Shown here: positions 11,254 to 22,421 of the stretch, in pieces
Numbering within the stretch: the stretch's first letter is position 1
Layout: each line of letters opens with the position of its first letter
Source of the DNA: Aspergillus flavus
Lineage: Eukaryota > Ascomycota > Eurotiomycetes > Eurotiales > Aspergillaceae
DNA: 64,000 nt
Direction of reading: 5' to 3'
Assembly: GCF_009017415.1 (NCBI RefSeq)
Contig: NC_092406.1
Span: 3,534,001-3,598,000 of the forward strand
Position numbers and translations under genes: made by a program
Notes under the pieces: generated by a model
Databases searched by the model: none
Told to the model about the DNA's origin: nothing
Seen by the model: only the letters and a program-made list of their open reading frames with translations

Positions 11254-13358
11254 TTACCATATTGAACTGGCTCGCTCATCTCTTCCACTGCGAGCTAATA
11301 TACCCTCAAGTGTACACCGGTATTTTTCTAGCCAATTATCCAGCACGCGCTGACCTGTGAATATAGAGTGATTGAAAAAGCATTCCGGCGCAAGATCGAG
11401 ATCATAGTCATCCAAGTTCCCCTCTGAAAGGAATTGAAGCCAAAGAGTCCTCGACTCTTGTAAAATTCGACACACAGCAGCGAATTCGTACTGAGGTTCG
11501 TTGGGAGAGACTAGAGCTTTTATGTCGTCGGCAAGGTCAAAGGTAAACCTTGCTATGAGTATATTGGGAACAAATAATGGGCTCACTATTTTTGCAAATA
11601 GGGGAAGCTCCATGGATTCGGCATTAGTGGGATACATCTGAGCCAAGGATTTTGAGATCGGAAGAAGAGTCTTTGCTTCGAGATCAAGAACAGTGAAAAT
11701 GATCCAGAGGAAGCACCTTATTCTGACGGCTGCGAGACAATAAGGGTGGTATAGAAGGTGAGAATCAAGTAAACATTCCGAAAAGACTTTCAGAATTCGT
11801 AGGAGGTCATCTGAACTGACAACCCCAGTTTTGCGATCCCTATAATACGTCCATATTGATCGCACCAAATTCTCATATTCTGGGGGTATTTTACGCCCGA
11901 ATCTTCCTCCTATCATTCTAGAAAAATCATCGAATACGAGACCCGTCCCTCTGTCTATTATATCGAGATGTTTTCTCACACCAGACATCGCTTCTCTCAA
12001 GGCCTTGTGGGTTTTGAGAACGGTTGAAAACTTTCGTGCACTTGGCCACTGAGCCTGGCATTGCGTTACCAGCTGGAAATCGCGAATATTCGGGCACTGT
12101 TGATTTTGAGGATCCTCTGTGTCGACCGGCCAAGTTTGAATGATCAACTGTTTAAGCTGACTTTTGTTTAATTTGGGATTCAAAAAGCCTTTCATGTCCA
12201 TGAATAATTCACCTTCGCGGATGAACTCGCGGAAGCTACTTTCGCGGATTTCACAAAGTGCAGTCCATGTTAGAGGATCCGGCTCATCATCAAACGAATC
12301 ACGAAAGTGTATCCAAAAGCCACAGCTTTTGCTGTGGGAAAAAGTTAGATATAGGGTAATAATATATAATAAGGAAACCAAAATGACATACCAGGTAAAC
12401 TTCACCCAACTGCGGCTCTCCTTGGAACGACGTGCCCGACAGAACGGACATTTCTTGGAGTATAAATTATCGGAAGAGAAAATGACGCTCATATCGACCC
12501 GATCATTCGGAGAAATTACATCCTTCAGTGGCTTTATGCAGGGGCTGCTGGGCAGAAGTTCCTGCTCTGTGGTGACGTTGTAGAGGACGTATTGCCTTCT
12601 CACGATCAACTCTCGACCACGTTTGCCATCCCAGAACCTGAGCAGGAATTGATGAAAGTCCTAACCAATATATTTAATTAAAAGTGCCGTCAACATACAT
12701 CCTAACTTGGAGTGGTATACAACTAACCGACCAGGATGATATTTCACGAAAGGGTATAGTGTGAAGGTCTTCGATGGGCGTCTTCAAAGACAAAGTGTTT
12801 CTCCCGAATGGGTCGATCTATGTAAGTATGTGGAAATAGAACTTCGACGGTTGTGTTTAATCTAGTTAAGTGTCGGGCGTGAGTGGAGGCTCATCGGCGA
12901 AGGAGCAGAATTCGTCTAAACGAAAGAGAATCGTTAGAATTGCATACTTACTTCCCTTGTGCCACCAAGCAAAAGTTTGCATGAGCAACCTGGCTCTCTA
13001 GCTTCGTGCAGAGTTCGTCAAGCTTGGGCAGTCTCATGGACCATCTAATCTTCTGTATAGCCCCCAAGAAGGAGCGCCGATCGCGCGATGGGCCTAGGTA
13101 CTTTTCAAACCCTCGGATCTTGATGAAAAACTCTTTCAGTGTAGTAGCAGTCTCGCGTTGAATATGACTGAGAAGTACTCTGGAATCCGGATCGTTAACC
13201 TGTATTCTTTTCAAGATTTGAGTAAATTGATAAAGACGAGAATATGTAAGGTTGTATGTTTTCCATTTGTCTACAGCCTCCGCCTTAAGAATGTCGATGA
13301 TATGGTAGAATCCTTTGAGGAACATAGTAATGTCACTGACACTGAATCCGAATGACAT
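11254..13358 (-). CDS. STAND-type N-terminal / ubiquitin-like / zinc-ribbon protein, frame not fully joined
   Basis: Four coding blocks are visible. Block A (13358-12952) starts MSFGFSVSDITMFLKGF, the opening of the fungal N-terminal domain found on STAND/ankyrin and related heterokaryon-type proteins. Block B (12817-12728) reads IDPFGRNTLSLKTPIEDLHT. Block C (12660-12392) continues this ubiquitin-like domain through GRELIVRRQYVLYN and begins a zinc ribbon (CPFC). Block D (12331-11254) completes the ribbon (CKSC) and runs about 350 residues with a WTYYRDRKTGVVSSDD EF-hand-like stretch. B-C (67-nt intron) and C-D (60-nt intron, GTATGT..CACAG) join cleanly, and the second join brings the two CxxC pairs together. 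Block A ends at a perfect GTAAGT donor in phase 2, whereas block B needs phase 0. No canonical splice resolves this. The gene is either damaged or unusually spliced. Function unknown. Confidence 0.6.
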
Positions 13359-14399
13359 TGTGGATTGAATATGCCTGGAAAATCGTGAATAGGTTCAGGT
13401 TGATGTTGAGGTAGTGAGCTACAGAATAAACAGGGCTAGGAAAAGATGCAAAGTGGCCTGGATAGATATAGGACTTGTAACGCAAGGCTGACTACCACCT
13501 GTACAGGTGCCACGTCACTACAGATCATTGCACGTAACGTGACAAGGCGTCTCCCTGAGATTACCCTATCGTTGACCCAGTACGAGTTCATGGCAACAAT
13601 AAACGAGGCTCCGGAGAAGAGATAGATGCATGACACGAGGCTGTCATCTCTCTAGCCCGAAGTTAAGGTACCCCGATCGCTCAGACACAAAATCTGTTAC
13701 TCTGTTCTGGCCAGAAAAATGACGATTGCTACGTTGGAATAGAATTTCCCTGATATCAATCGCGTCTATGGATCCTCCCCATAGCGAAGCTGCTGTTTTA
13801 TCCCGGTACCAACGATAGGGTACGTTTGTGAGAGTTACGCTTACAACCTCACATATAACAAGGGTATCCTCACGGCAAATATGTGATGTGATGAGTTAGG
13901 TACTTGGCGGGTATCATGTACGCTCATGCCCACATATTAAAAAGATAGAAGGGTTGAGATATTAAAATCGAATTTTGTCCTCGGTAAGACTTTCTGCGCA
14001 TAATGTTTTATGCGATAGGTCGTAGATAGATAAGCTCCAACATGTATATGCTGTTGTATGATTTTATATCGTTATAATATACATTTTGTTACACTCGACC
14101 CTGCCTCCTGCTTATTCTGGAAGCATACAATCGTTGAATTTACAAGGATCATTCCGGGGAATAATTAAAAAAAAGCATAAGATTTTTATATCAAATTGTC
14201 AAAAGAGAAAAAAAGACCAAAAAGCCCGTTTACACCTAAGTGGCACTAAAATGGCAGAGAACAAACGCGATCATCCCTGAACACCAAACCCCCGACGAAG
14301 TAATGTATAGGAAACAGGAATATGGGGAATTAGCTAGTGGCAGACCCAATCCTAGATAGTGACATTGTTCAAAAATAATCCAGCAAAGGAATGCAGTCA
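13359..14399. other. intergenic, no gene seen
   Basis: About 1 kb between the start of the STAND-type gene and the stop codon of the RRM-UBA gene, both on the minus strand. It would hold the promoter of the former and the 3' UTR of the latter. The ORF at 14086-14280 is lysine-rich low complexity and was not called. Confidence 0.5.
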
Positions 14400-17300
14400 T
14401 CACCTCATTGATCCTTGTTGCTCGTAAGCTTTCCGCTCTTCCTCGATCATCTCAATCGCGTCCGATACCCTGCCATCCACTGCTGCAGCATACACAGCAA
14501 TCCTCTGAAGTCCGCCTTCCTCGGCGCCTCCATAACCCAAGCTAGCCAGTGCAGACACACAGTCATCAATGCTGCGTTGTCTTCTAGTACTACTCTCAGT
14601 TGTAGACGTGTTTGGGCGGGGCATGGCATCACTGCGGTATGATCGCCGGTTGAAGGTATTCGTCGAGCTCATCTCCCGGCCATCCCGGAGGGAATGACGT
14701 TCAGTAGCCCGTCGCCTCAGCGGCCTGGCATTATCATGAGTCTCCTCAGCCCGTAGGGTATTCCATGGACCCGAGTGTCTTCGCGACGGATGAAAAGATC
14801 TCACAGTCCCTGGGTGACGACAATAAAATGAGGTAGGCACACGATCGTTGCCGCCTTGCTGCTGTGTAGCATCGGTTTCTAGAGATGAGGGGCGTGGTTG
14901 AAAACTATCCTGGGCGTCTTGAGGAAATGCACCGGGAGGGCTCCGTGGTGTCGGCCCATACAAACTGTCATGGCTGTCGCTTGCGATATCCCTCTGGAAA
15001 GTCGATCTAGTTCTGGAAGTGGAAGTATCACTAGACGATTCTGCCCCGCCGCGTCGTTCGGCCAGAAAGTGCGCATCTAATTGTGACACTGGTGGGAAAC
15101 GGCGTTCTTCTGGCTCGCGGCTGAGATCTGGAAGTTGCGTAGATGTGTTGTTGCCCACCACAGGCTGTTGAGAAGACCCTTCAGGCAAGAGCGAGGGATA
15201 TAGAGTATTGAGTCGTTCCGAGTCTAAAAGTGAGGAGCTAACTAAACTGGTATCGCTAGAAGACAGCCTAGACAAGTGGCGGGTATCGCTCGAGCAGAGG
15301 TCGGCCACGGTTAAGGGCGCCGATCTCTGCTCGCTGGATGAGCCCCGTTCTCCACTAGTTTGTGGTTCGGACGCCTGCCTCGCTCTAGTTGGCGCAACAG
15401 AGGAAGACTGAAGTTCAGATGGCGCTGGCGGCTGATTAGAGTTTTCTTCGCGGACCTGTGATGTGTCTAGCGCGGTGATCGGAGAGTGATCACTGATCTC
15501 CAAATTAATTGAGTGTCCATCTATGTGAGCACCTTGCAAAGCGTCCAACGCCGCTTTTGCTGCGTGGATGGAAGGAAAGCGCAGGTAGCCAAAGCCAGCA
15601 TGTCTTCCCGTCTCTGCATCTAGCGGCAAATGTACCTCGACTAAAAATCCCTTGGAAGCGAAAACATCACGAATCATTGCTTCGTGAACACTAAATCCCA
15701 CATTCCCAATGAAAAGCGATGTTCCGGCAGAACTAGCTGTGAAAGAAGAGGGTAAGCCGTGTTCGGGACGGTGAATTGCCTCAGGTGCCGGTGCTCCATT
15801 GTCATTCTGTCTATGGTGGGACGCAGGCCATTCTCTATGCCGGTGGCGAGGTGGTCGCGGAGGTACAGGCAGGGCATTTGTCGGGGTATAAAAAGGCCCG
15901 TGGTGTGGCGCATGAGGGTGGGTATGTGGGTGAGGAGCGCGTGGATGAGGGGAATGAGGATGGAAGCCGTGAGGTGGGGGAGGAGGTGGAGGTGGAGGAT
16001 GCTGATGATGAGGAGGTCCATGAGGATGTCCATGAGGAGGGGGTCCATGAGGTGGCCAGAACACGGAAGGAAAAGGAGGCGGCACTGGGAATGAGGGAGG
16101 AGGATAAAACGTGTTTGGTGTGGCGAACGGAGGTCGAAAATTGTGGGATGAGGGATGGGGTCTGTCAGGGAGGGGATGTGATCTGTTCCATAAGGTAGGA
16201 AACTGCGCGTGAATATCTGGGCTTGGTGGAAATGTCGGCGACGATGACCCCTGCTGTTGGTGTGACGCCATCGAAGAATCAGCGTTGCGATCCGTGGGTA
16301 CTGACCTCTCCGGTGATCCAACCTCTGTCGATGGAGCAGCTTGTGTATCGATGCCCAAAGGTTCTTTCTCGTTCTCGCACTTTGCGGCTAGATTGGATTG
16401 CTGAGTTTCGGGTGATGCTGCCGGGATATCAGGTCGGGCACTAGCAGTAAGCTCGGTTTGTGGTGAATTTCCAGGGGCTCCTTGGTCTTGGCTTCTCGAA
16501 GCATTGCATCTAAACTCGGATTCAAAGGCCTCAAACAATGTGTTTCCCATGTGGCCAAGTTCAGACGCCATATTACGAAGACCCTCCATAGTTGCGGCTG
16601 GGGTAGGCAGTTCAGTTTGGAAAAGATTCCCTGCCCTTTGTCCTCCCACGGTTGATGCGTTATTGAGTGCTTGGATCAAGTTCCTCGCCTGGCTATCCAG
16701 AGCTGCAAGGGCTACCTGCACCGAAGACCCAACATGTTCTGGAAGAGTGCGCTGAACATTCTGTAACTGCCGCTCTAATTCAGGCAGCCTGGATCTCACG
16801 CCAGCACTAATCATTTCGGCACCCTCCACCAGATTATGCAGAGCATGTACAAAAGCATCGCTCGGATGCTGATGTCGGTCATTGGATTCAGCTCCTGCTG
16901 GCGTCTCAGTCGGACGCTCTGGTTCAGAGTTACCGTCACGTACGGTGTTAGTGACATTCAAAATCCTGGCCATCTCAGCCTCAAATGCGGCCAAGAGTGG
17001 TTCTGGAACGTCGGTCGTAGCGGGGCCAGGATTCTCACGGCTGGTGCTAGGCTCCTCTTGTGCATTAGACTGAGAATCATCTGCAGTTGTAGGCACCGTG
17101 CCGATCTCATTCCTATCCTGATGGTCCTCTAAGTGGGGCTTATATTCAAACTTCTTCCATAGATTCTTCACTGAGTTAGACCGTCTGATGTCAAATATAT
17201 GCATCGGCTCAGGGGAGATAGATTCTAGCGACGGCTGTGGAATGGCAGAAGTATCAACGGGTTCTTCTAGACGTTGGGAAAGCTCGAGAGATGACCCCAC

Positions 17301-17579
17301 CTATGATCCATTATTAGTATGGTAGACAGATATAGTTTGTATGAGCAGACATACCGTGATGAGCTCATCGTCATCCTCGTCGACGTATGTAAGCCGGGCT
17401 CTAGGATGATTCGCCGTTATCTCATCATAGTCTGTAGCAGACAACCGGACAATGCCCTGCTGGCGATTCTGAAGGATACTGCGGTCTTCTACCACGGCAT
17501 GATCAGGACTTTGAGATGCAGCGAGATTGTCTTGGGATGAAGATCGATGAAGATCTCGTATCTGGAACGGTTTCAACAT
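14400..17579 (-). CDS. PB1-like / RRM / UBA protein, 1041 residues
   Basis: Two exons, 17579-17355 and 17300-14400, are joined over a 54-nt intron (GTATGT..CATAG), and the frame runs on as ELIT-VGSSLELSQRLEE. Residues about 48-85 (RLTYVDEDDDELITVGSS) resemble the acidic OPCA half of a PB1 interaction domain; the first half of PB1 is not evident. Residues about 470-545 are proline/histidine-rich. An RRM with RNP-2 SLFIGNVGF and RNP-1-like HAGFGYLRF lies at about 600-678. The C-terminus (about 985-1035, CVSALASLGYGG) is a UBA fold. This suggests an RNA-binding protein that contacts ubiquitin and possibly an autophagy scaffold, which is inference from domains only. A missing upstream exon could supply the rest of PB1. 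The promoter region faces the Sas2-like gene. Confidence 0.85.
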
Positions 17580-18563
17580 TTTGGCTTTCAGTAGAATAGC
17601 CGCTCGGGGTAACGAAAAGGGTATATTCGGAAAGCGACGACAACGTTATAGATAGGGAAACGAGAGGCGAGATCGTGTTAAATCGACAGATGGATTTCAA
17701 GATAAAGAGTGAAAATGAGTAGGAGACGAGAAATTAGAGATGGATTAACCAGAGATCGAGGGTAACACGAAGCTTGGTACCAAAATCCAAGGGGAATATA
17801 GGAGCTTGCTAAGGCGAACGTGACGAGAGGCTATGCTGCTGCCTATGCAAAGAGCGATGGCAAAAGCAGGTTAAGAGACGGTAGGTAGGTATTACTATTC
17901 CTACCTACCAAAGGGAAGCGTTACCCATTGTCATCCGGATGGCAAAAGGCTGTGTAACGAATCAAGTTCGAAAGGGATTCAGGCAACCGAGTTAGTTTGG
18001 TCGGAGATGGAGGAGGGAATTGCTTATTGCGGTAGACAAAAGGATTTAATAGTAGAGCTAATGCGATACTCCAGTGAATTTAGAGGTAAAGCTTTGGCCC
18101 CGCATGACGGGCAGTGATTGGAATATGGCGGCTATCAAGTGACCCTCATCTTACGTACTCCCGCAGGCTTAAACCTTTTTCGACCCTTTGATTCGATGTT
18201 TTATTACATGAACTTTCATGTGTGCTGCTGCTGCATCTGCCGCTCGATGTTGGCAGGAACGGTATTGTTCTTGGTATTCTTATGATTGTGTTTGTTATTG
18301 TTATTCTTCCTCAATTGAGTATGTCATAACACACGCTCGAACCCTCGGAATCGGTGGTTTTTCCCAATTCTTAAAGCTATCGCAACGCACGCTGTGATAC
18401 CTGCCCTCTTTCACCGCGACAAACATCTCGTATACCAACAACGCCAATGGCCAGAGATACGCATCAAAAGCAGATATACACTTATAGCTAACCGGACGGA
18501 GTTTTGAAAATATTCTCCCGCTTCCTCTCCACTCCCTCGCCCTTTTTCCTTCGCAAACACTCC
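17580..18563. other. divergent promoter region
   Basis: A roughly 1-kb spacer shared by the PB1-RRM-UBA gene (-) and the MYST acetyltransferase gene (+). Apart from the inverted repeat at 17880-17909 I see no defined site. Confidence 0.5.
17880..17909. promoter_or_regulatory. perfect 10-bp inverted repeat in divergent promoter
   Basis: GGTAGGTAGG (17880-17889) and its exact complement CCTACCTACC (17900-17909) are separated by ten A/T-rich bases. It lies about 300 bp from the start of the PB1-RRM-UBA gene and about 650 bp from the Sas2-like gene. The one-turn spacing suits a dimeric DNA-binding protein. No factor is known to me for this site. Confidence 0.35.
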
Positions 18564-19628
18564 ATGGCGCCTCCCAACAATGCCCCGTCGCACACGAAAC
18601 CGTCCGCGAACCGTAACGTGAAACACGTCGTGCTAGGTGACCTCCTTTTTCAGACCTGGTACCAGTCCATTTACCCAGAAGACCTTGTGAGCAAGGATAC
18701 GGATCGATTATACGTCTGTCGCTGGTGTTTCCGGTACTCGTGCGACGCAGACGCCTATGCCAAACATACACGGGTTTGCGAAAATCGAACGACACCCCCG
18801 GGGACAAAGGTCTACGATCATGGCGGGTACGCGGTATGGGAGGTAGACGGAGAGGACTATAAATTATTTGCGCAGAATCTCTCCCTGTTCGCGAAGCTAT
18901 TCCTCGATCATAAGTCGGTTTTTTTCGATGTCGCGTCCTTCCTCTACTACCTCCTCACATTCACGGACCCCGACGATCCGGAGAATTATTATATCCTGGG
19001 ATTCTTCTCGAAAGAGAAGCTCTCATGGGATGCGAACAACCTCGCTTGCATTTTGATCTTCCCTCCGTATCAGCATAAACAGCTGGGCAAGCTGTTGATG
19101 GGTGTGAGCTATAAACTGAGTGATTGGGAAAAGGACGGAGGCTTGATAGGTGGACCGGAAAAACCACTTAGTGAGATGGGACGAAGGAGCTACAGTCGAT
19201 TCTGGGAGGAGCGAATTGCTCGATATTTACTATTACATGGCTCTGATCCAGCAGACACGGAGGATTCGTCACAGCAGAAGCCAAAGCCGCCCAAAAGCTC
19301 TCGGAAAAAGCACCCCCAAGAAGTCATGACAGTTCAGGATATAGGATTGGCCACAGGGATGTTAACAGAAGACGTCATTACAGCTCTCAAAGGCATGGGA
19401 GTTGTTGAACCCACAACACCGACGAAAAAACGTAAGGCGAATCAAGATTCTGGCGAACCTGACGACGGCGAAACAGTGATGATACGAAAATCAGATGTGC
19501 TTGAATGGGCGAAAGCTCATCGTGTTACATTACGAGATCCTGTTAGAGATGAGGGCTTTCTCGGACGATGGGCACCACGCGCAACACCTGAAACCAGCGA
19601 TTCAGGAAGTGGTGAGGGTGATGAATAA
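18564..19628 (+). CDS. MYST-family histone acetyltransferase, Sas2-like
   Basis: A single-exon protein of 354 residues. The first in-frame ATG is at 18564; the frame upstream opens only at a TTG. A C2HC zinc finger (YVCRWCFRYSCDADAYAKH, residues about 50-76) precedes the acetyltransferase core. The core has LACILIFPPYQHKQLGKLL with the acetyl-CoA loop and the MYST catalytic cysteine, then GGPEKPLSEMG with the general-base glutamate. The loop reads QHKQLG where Esa1 has QRMGYG, which favours the Sas2 branch. The C-terminus has the usual MYST helix (TVQDIGLATGMLTEDVI) and a charged tail. Sas2 in yeast acetylates H4 Lys16 in the SAS complex. Substrate here is inferred from family. Confidence 0.9.
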   Translation: MAPPNNAPSHTKPSANRNVKHVVLGDLLFQTWYQSIYPEDLVSKDTDRLYVCRWCFRYSCDADAYAKHTRVCENRTTPPGTKVYDHGGYAVWEVDGEDYKLFAQNLSLFAKLFLDHKSVFFDVASFLYYLLTFTDPDDPENYYILGFFSKEKLSWDANNLACILIFPPYQHKQLGKLLMGVSYKLSDWEKDGGLIGGPEKPLSEMGRRSYSRFWEERIARYLLLHGSDPADTEDSSQQKPKPPKSSRKKHPQEVMTVQDIGLATGMLTEDVITALKGMGVVEPTTPTKKRKANQDSGEPDDGETVMIRKSDVLEWAKAHRVTLRDPVRDEGFLGRWAPRATPETSDSGSGEGDE

Positions 19629-20074
19629 ATGTATAAAATTAATTTCGGCGAAGCCAGATCTGGCCACCTGTATGTATCAGTATATGATGATAGAACTTCA
19701 TGAACTCTATGTACCGAGCTAGATGAATGAACACCCATTATGAAATAGATGCCATCTGATTTTCGATCTTTGCCAGAGCCATATGAGCCTCCCCACTCTT
19801 ATACGGACAATGAGTTGGTATTTTACCTCGACTGAAGCATCGTTAGGGCTGTTGTTCGCTGCTCTACGGTTGCTTTTTCTATAGAGTTTGTCCATAATGT
19901 GACAGTACCGGTGTAGATAATTACCCAGGGCATATTAGATTGCCCAAGCTCATTAGCATGGTGTTCTGTATTTATGAAATACATTTTGGCATGAACTATT
20001 TTTGAAAGCGGAAAACCGAATATAAATCCTCTCCGAGCTCCTTTACATGATTTGATCTATACGTTGCGACTGCA
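19629..20074. other. intergenic between convergent genes
   Basis: Spacer between the 3' ends of the Sas2-like gene and CCT6. It would hold 3' UTRs and polyadenylation sites; nothing else is seen. Confidence 0.5.
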
Positions 20075-22043
20075 TTACTCTTCCATACCTCCTGGTCCTC
20101 CCTGCTTACCCATCTGCCTGGCCTTCAGCAGCTCGTCGCACAGAAGCAGGTTAGAAGCGATGCCAGTGCTTGATGCGATGCAGTTGCGCAAGACACGGAA
20201 GGAGTCGAAGACGCCCTCCTGCACGGGGTCCATCGGCTCGCCAGTGGTCAAATCCAAACCAACAATGTTGCCGTCTGTCCGCTCATCTTGCAGGGCTGCC
20301 AAAGAGTCTTGGATGTCGTGACCTGAGTTGGCTGCAAGAGTCTTGGGAATGACCAAAAGGGCATCAGCAAAGGCGGCGACACCCCACTTAGCCTTACCCT
20401 TCACAGTCTTGCGAAAGTTCTCAGACGACAGATGGGCGGCACAGGCAACTTGGAACGCACCAGCACCGGGGATGACGCAACCATCGACGATGGAGTTATA
20501 CACAGACCGCAGGCCATCACGGACGGCATCCTTAACCTGAGCGATGGTATGCTGGTTGGGTCCCTTGATGAGGATGGTGACGGACTTGGGGTCCTTAACT
20601 TCTTCGACGAAAGTGTACTTCTCTTCTCCGAGCTGGTGTTCGTAAACAAGACCTGCCCACCCGAGAACGTCGGGTGTTAAGTCCTCTACACTGTTCTGCG
20701 CGATACCACCGCAAATCAACTGGAGACGTTCCATGTTTCTCCGCTTAGCTCTCCGAAGGGCAAGGATACCGTTCTTGCTAAGGACATCCAAGCTCAGGGG
20801 ATCGATACCCTTCTGGTTGATGACAACGAAGTTCTTCTTCGGATCCAGGCCGCAAACCTGCTTCTTAAGCTCCACAATCTTCTGTAGTTTTGAGTCCACA
20901 AATTTGCGCTCACTCTCCACCAATTTATCTCTTTGTTCAGCAGAAGAGTAGTAGAAACCGGAGTTGATCTCTGACTTCTCATACTCCAGACTGACGTTCA
21001 AGGTGAGGATGAAAGCATTTTCAACCCTCTTAGGCATATCAGGATGCCTTGCACCGTGATCCAGGGCAAGACCACGGATGAGTTGAGTGTCGGAAGATGT
21101 GCGGTGTTGCATGGTCATGATTTCAACCATGTGCAGATCTGGCTTCTCGGGAGCTCTGTGGATAGCGAGAACGGCATCGACAATGTCGGGGGTAAGCTTC
21201 TCGGCAAGTGCACTGTTCAGTTTCGTACTGAGCGAAGTCCGAGCGACAGACAGCAACAGCTCACGGTCGATTGCACGCTCGATCTTGAATTGATCGAGGA
21301 ACTGTATACAAATCCGTATGAGTATCGACGCTCATATGGCCAACAATATCTCAGTACTGACCTTAAGAGCCTCGTTCTTCGCGATCTCATATCCATCTGT
21401 GATTACTCTAGGGTGCAATCCTTCGGAAATATAACGGTCTGCCTGCTTCAGAAGTTCTCCCACCAACAACACCACAGAAGTTGTTCCATCACCAGTGATA
21501 TCATCCTGTGCTGTCGCAGCCCGGGCAATCATGACCTTCGCCAAATCAGTATTCGAAGAAGTCTCTGGGAACGTGAGGAAGGCATCTTACGGCGGTGGGA
21601 TTTTGGATTTGCTGTGTAAACATTAGCCAGTGCCTGAAGCATAGATTGGCCTAAGTAAGCCTTACCATCTCTCGCAATAGCACATTTCCATCCTTAGTCA
21701 ATTTGATCTATTCGCATGCTCATTAGGTAGCTGATTTTGCGATAAGGGGAAATATATCATACTCCGCCGGCACCGTCCACCAACCTAAATTTTGTCAGCA
21801 CTTTCCCATCTTGCATCGATTAAGTATGAAAACGTACATCTTCAATGTCCCGGAGGGGCCCAGGTTAGATTTAAGAACATCCTGGAGACCTTCACCAGCA
21901 CTAATGTTGACCTTCAAGGCTTCCGCCCTCCGCTGTGCAATGTTAGTTTGCGTGTGACCACTGAGGGGCTACTTCTGAGGGGGAAATTATCAGTGACATA
22001 CCCTCGACTCGGCCTTGGGATTGAGTAACTGAGTTGCAGACAT
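20075..22043 (-). CDS. cct6: T-complex protein 1 subunit zeta (CCT6)
   Basis: A subunit of the cytosolic CCT/TRiC chaperonin, which folds actin, tubulin and WD-repeat proteins. The model has seven exons: 22043-22002, 21932-21838, 21784-21763, 21707-21666, 21611-21591, 21535-21362 and 21301-20075, giving 540 residues, the normal length. Six introns of 53-69 nt keep the frame and rebuild [19 protein letters not shown], the nucleotide-binding loop, and [20 protein letters not shown], the ATPase motif with the catalytic GDGTT. Exons 3 and 5 are micro-exons of 22 and 21 nt. The C-terminus carries a glycine-rich tail ([10 protein letters not shown]). The gene is divergent from NOP56 across 378 bp. 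Confidence 0.97.
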
Positions 22044-22421
22044 TTTTGCTGAGTGGGTAAATGACAATCAGCAATCCCCAGCGAACTAACTCGTAAAAAA
22101 AAAACAGGCTTGCTGGTGCTATCGGCCCCAAAGAATCGCCCGCACTGGCACAAAGCTGGTGGTGTTTGCCGTCGAATGCGGTGAGCTCGTAGTTTTGGCA
22201 AAAAGCCCACATTCAGTATTCGCACTAGCGCCGCCGCGAAAAAAAAGAGCTCCGACGGCTCGACTCTCCAAATTTGCCCTCCAGCCTTTTTTTACCAACT
22301 CCACGGCGCTCCACGGCAAGTCTACGACCGCAGACTCCCGGGATTTGGGTAAGGGGCTCGATCGATTACACTAAGAGGAATTCTTTTCCTTGTTATTTTG
22401 GCCCTTTAACTCAACTTCACC
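22044..22421. promoter_or_regulatory. CCT6/NOP56 bidirectional promoter
   Basis: A 378-bp spacer separates the start codons of two divergent housekeeping genes. It contains A/T tracts (about 22097-22106 and 22237-22245) but no TATA box or motif I can name with confidence. Sharing a short promoter would couple a chaperonin subunit to a ribosome-synthesis factor; this is inferred from arrangement. Confidence 0.5.

Noticed and set aside
12818..12915. Small extra exon (13 or 19 nt) to repair the STAND-type gene
   Set aside because: It would restore the phase but needs a following intron of only 25-31 nt, too short for spliceosomal removal.
15674..16321. Overlapping frames in the His/Pro-rich part of the PB1-RRM-UBA gene
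   Set aside because: Low-complexity repeats leave several frames open; only the frame leading into the RRM is coherent.
18504..18563. Mitochondrial-type N-terminal extension of the Sas2-like protein
   Set aside because: The frame there opens at TTG; the first ATG is at 18564, and the extension reads like 5' UTR.
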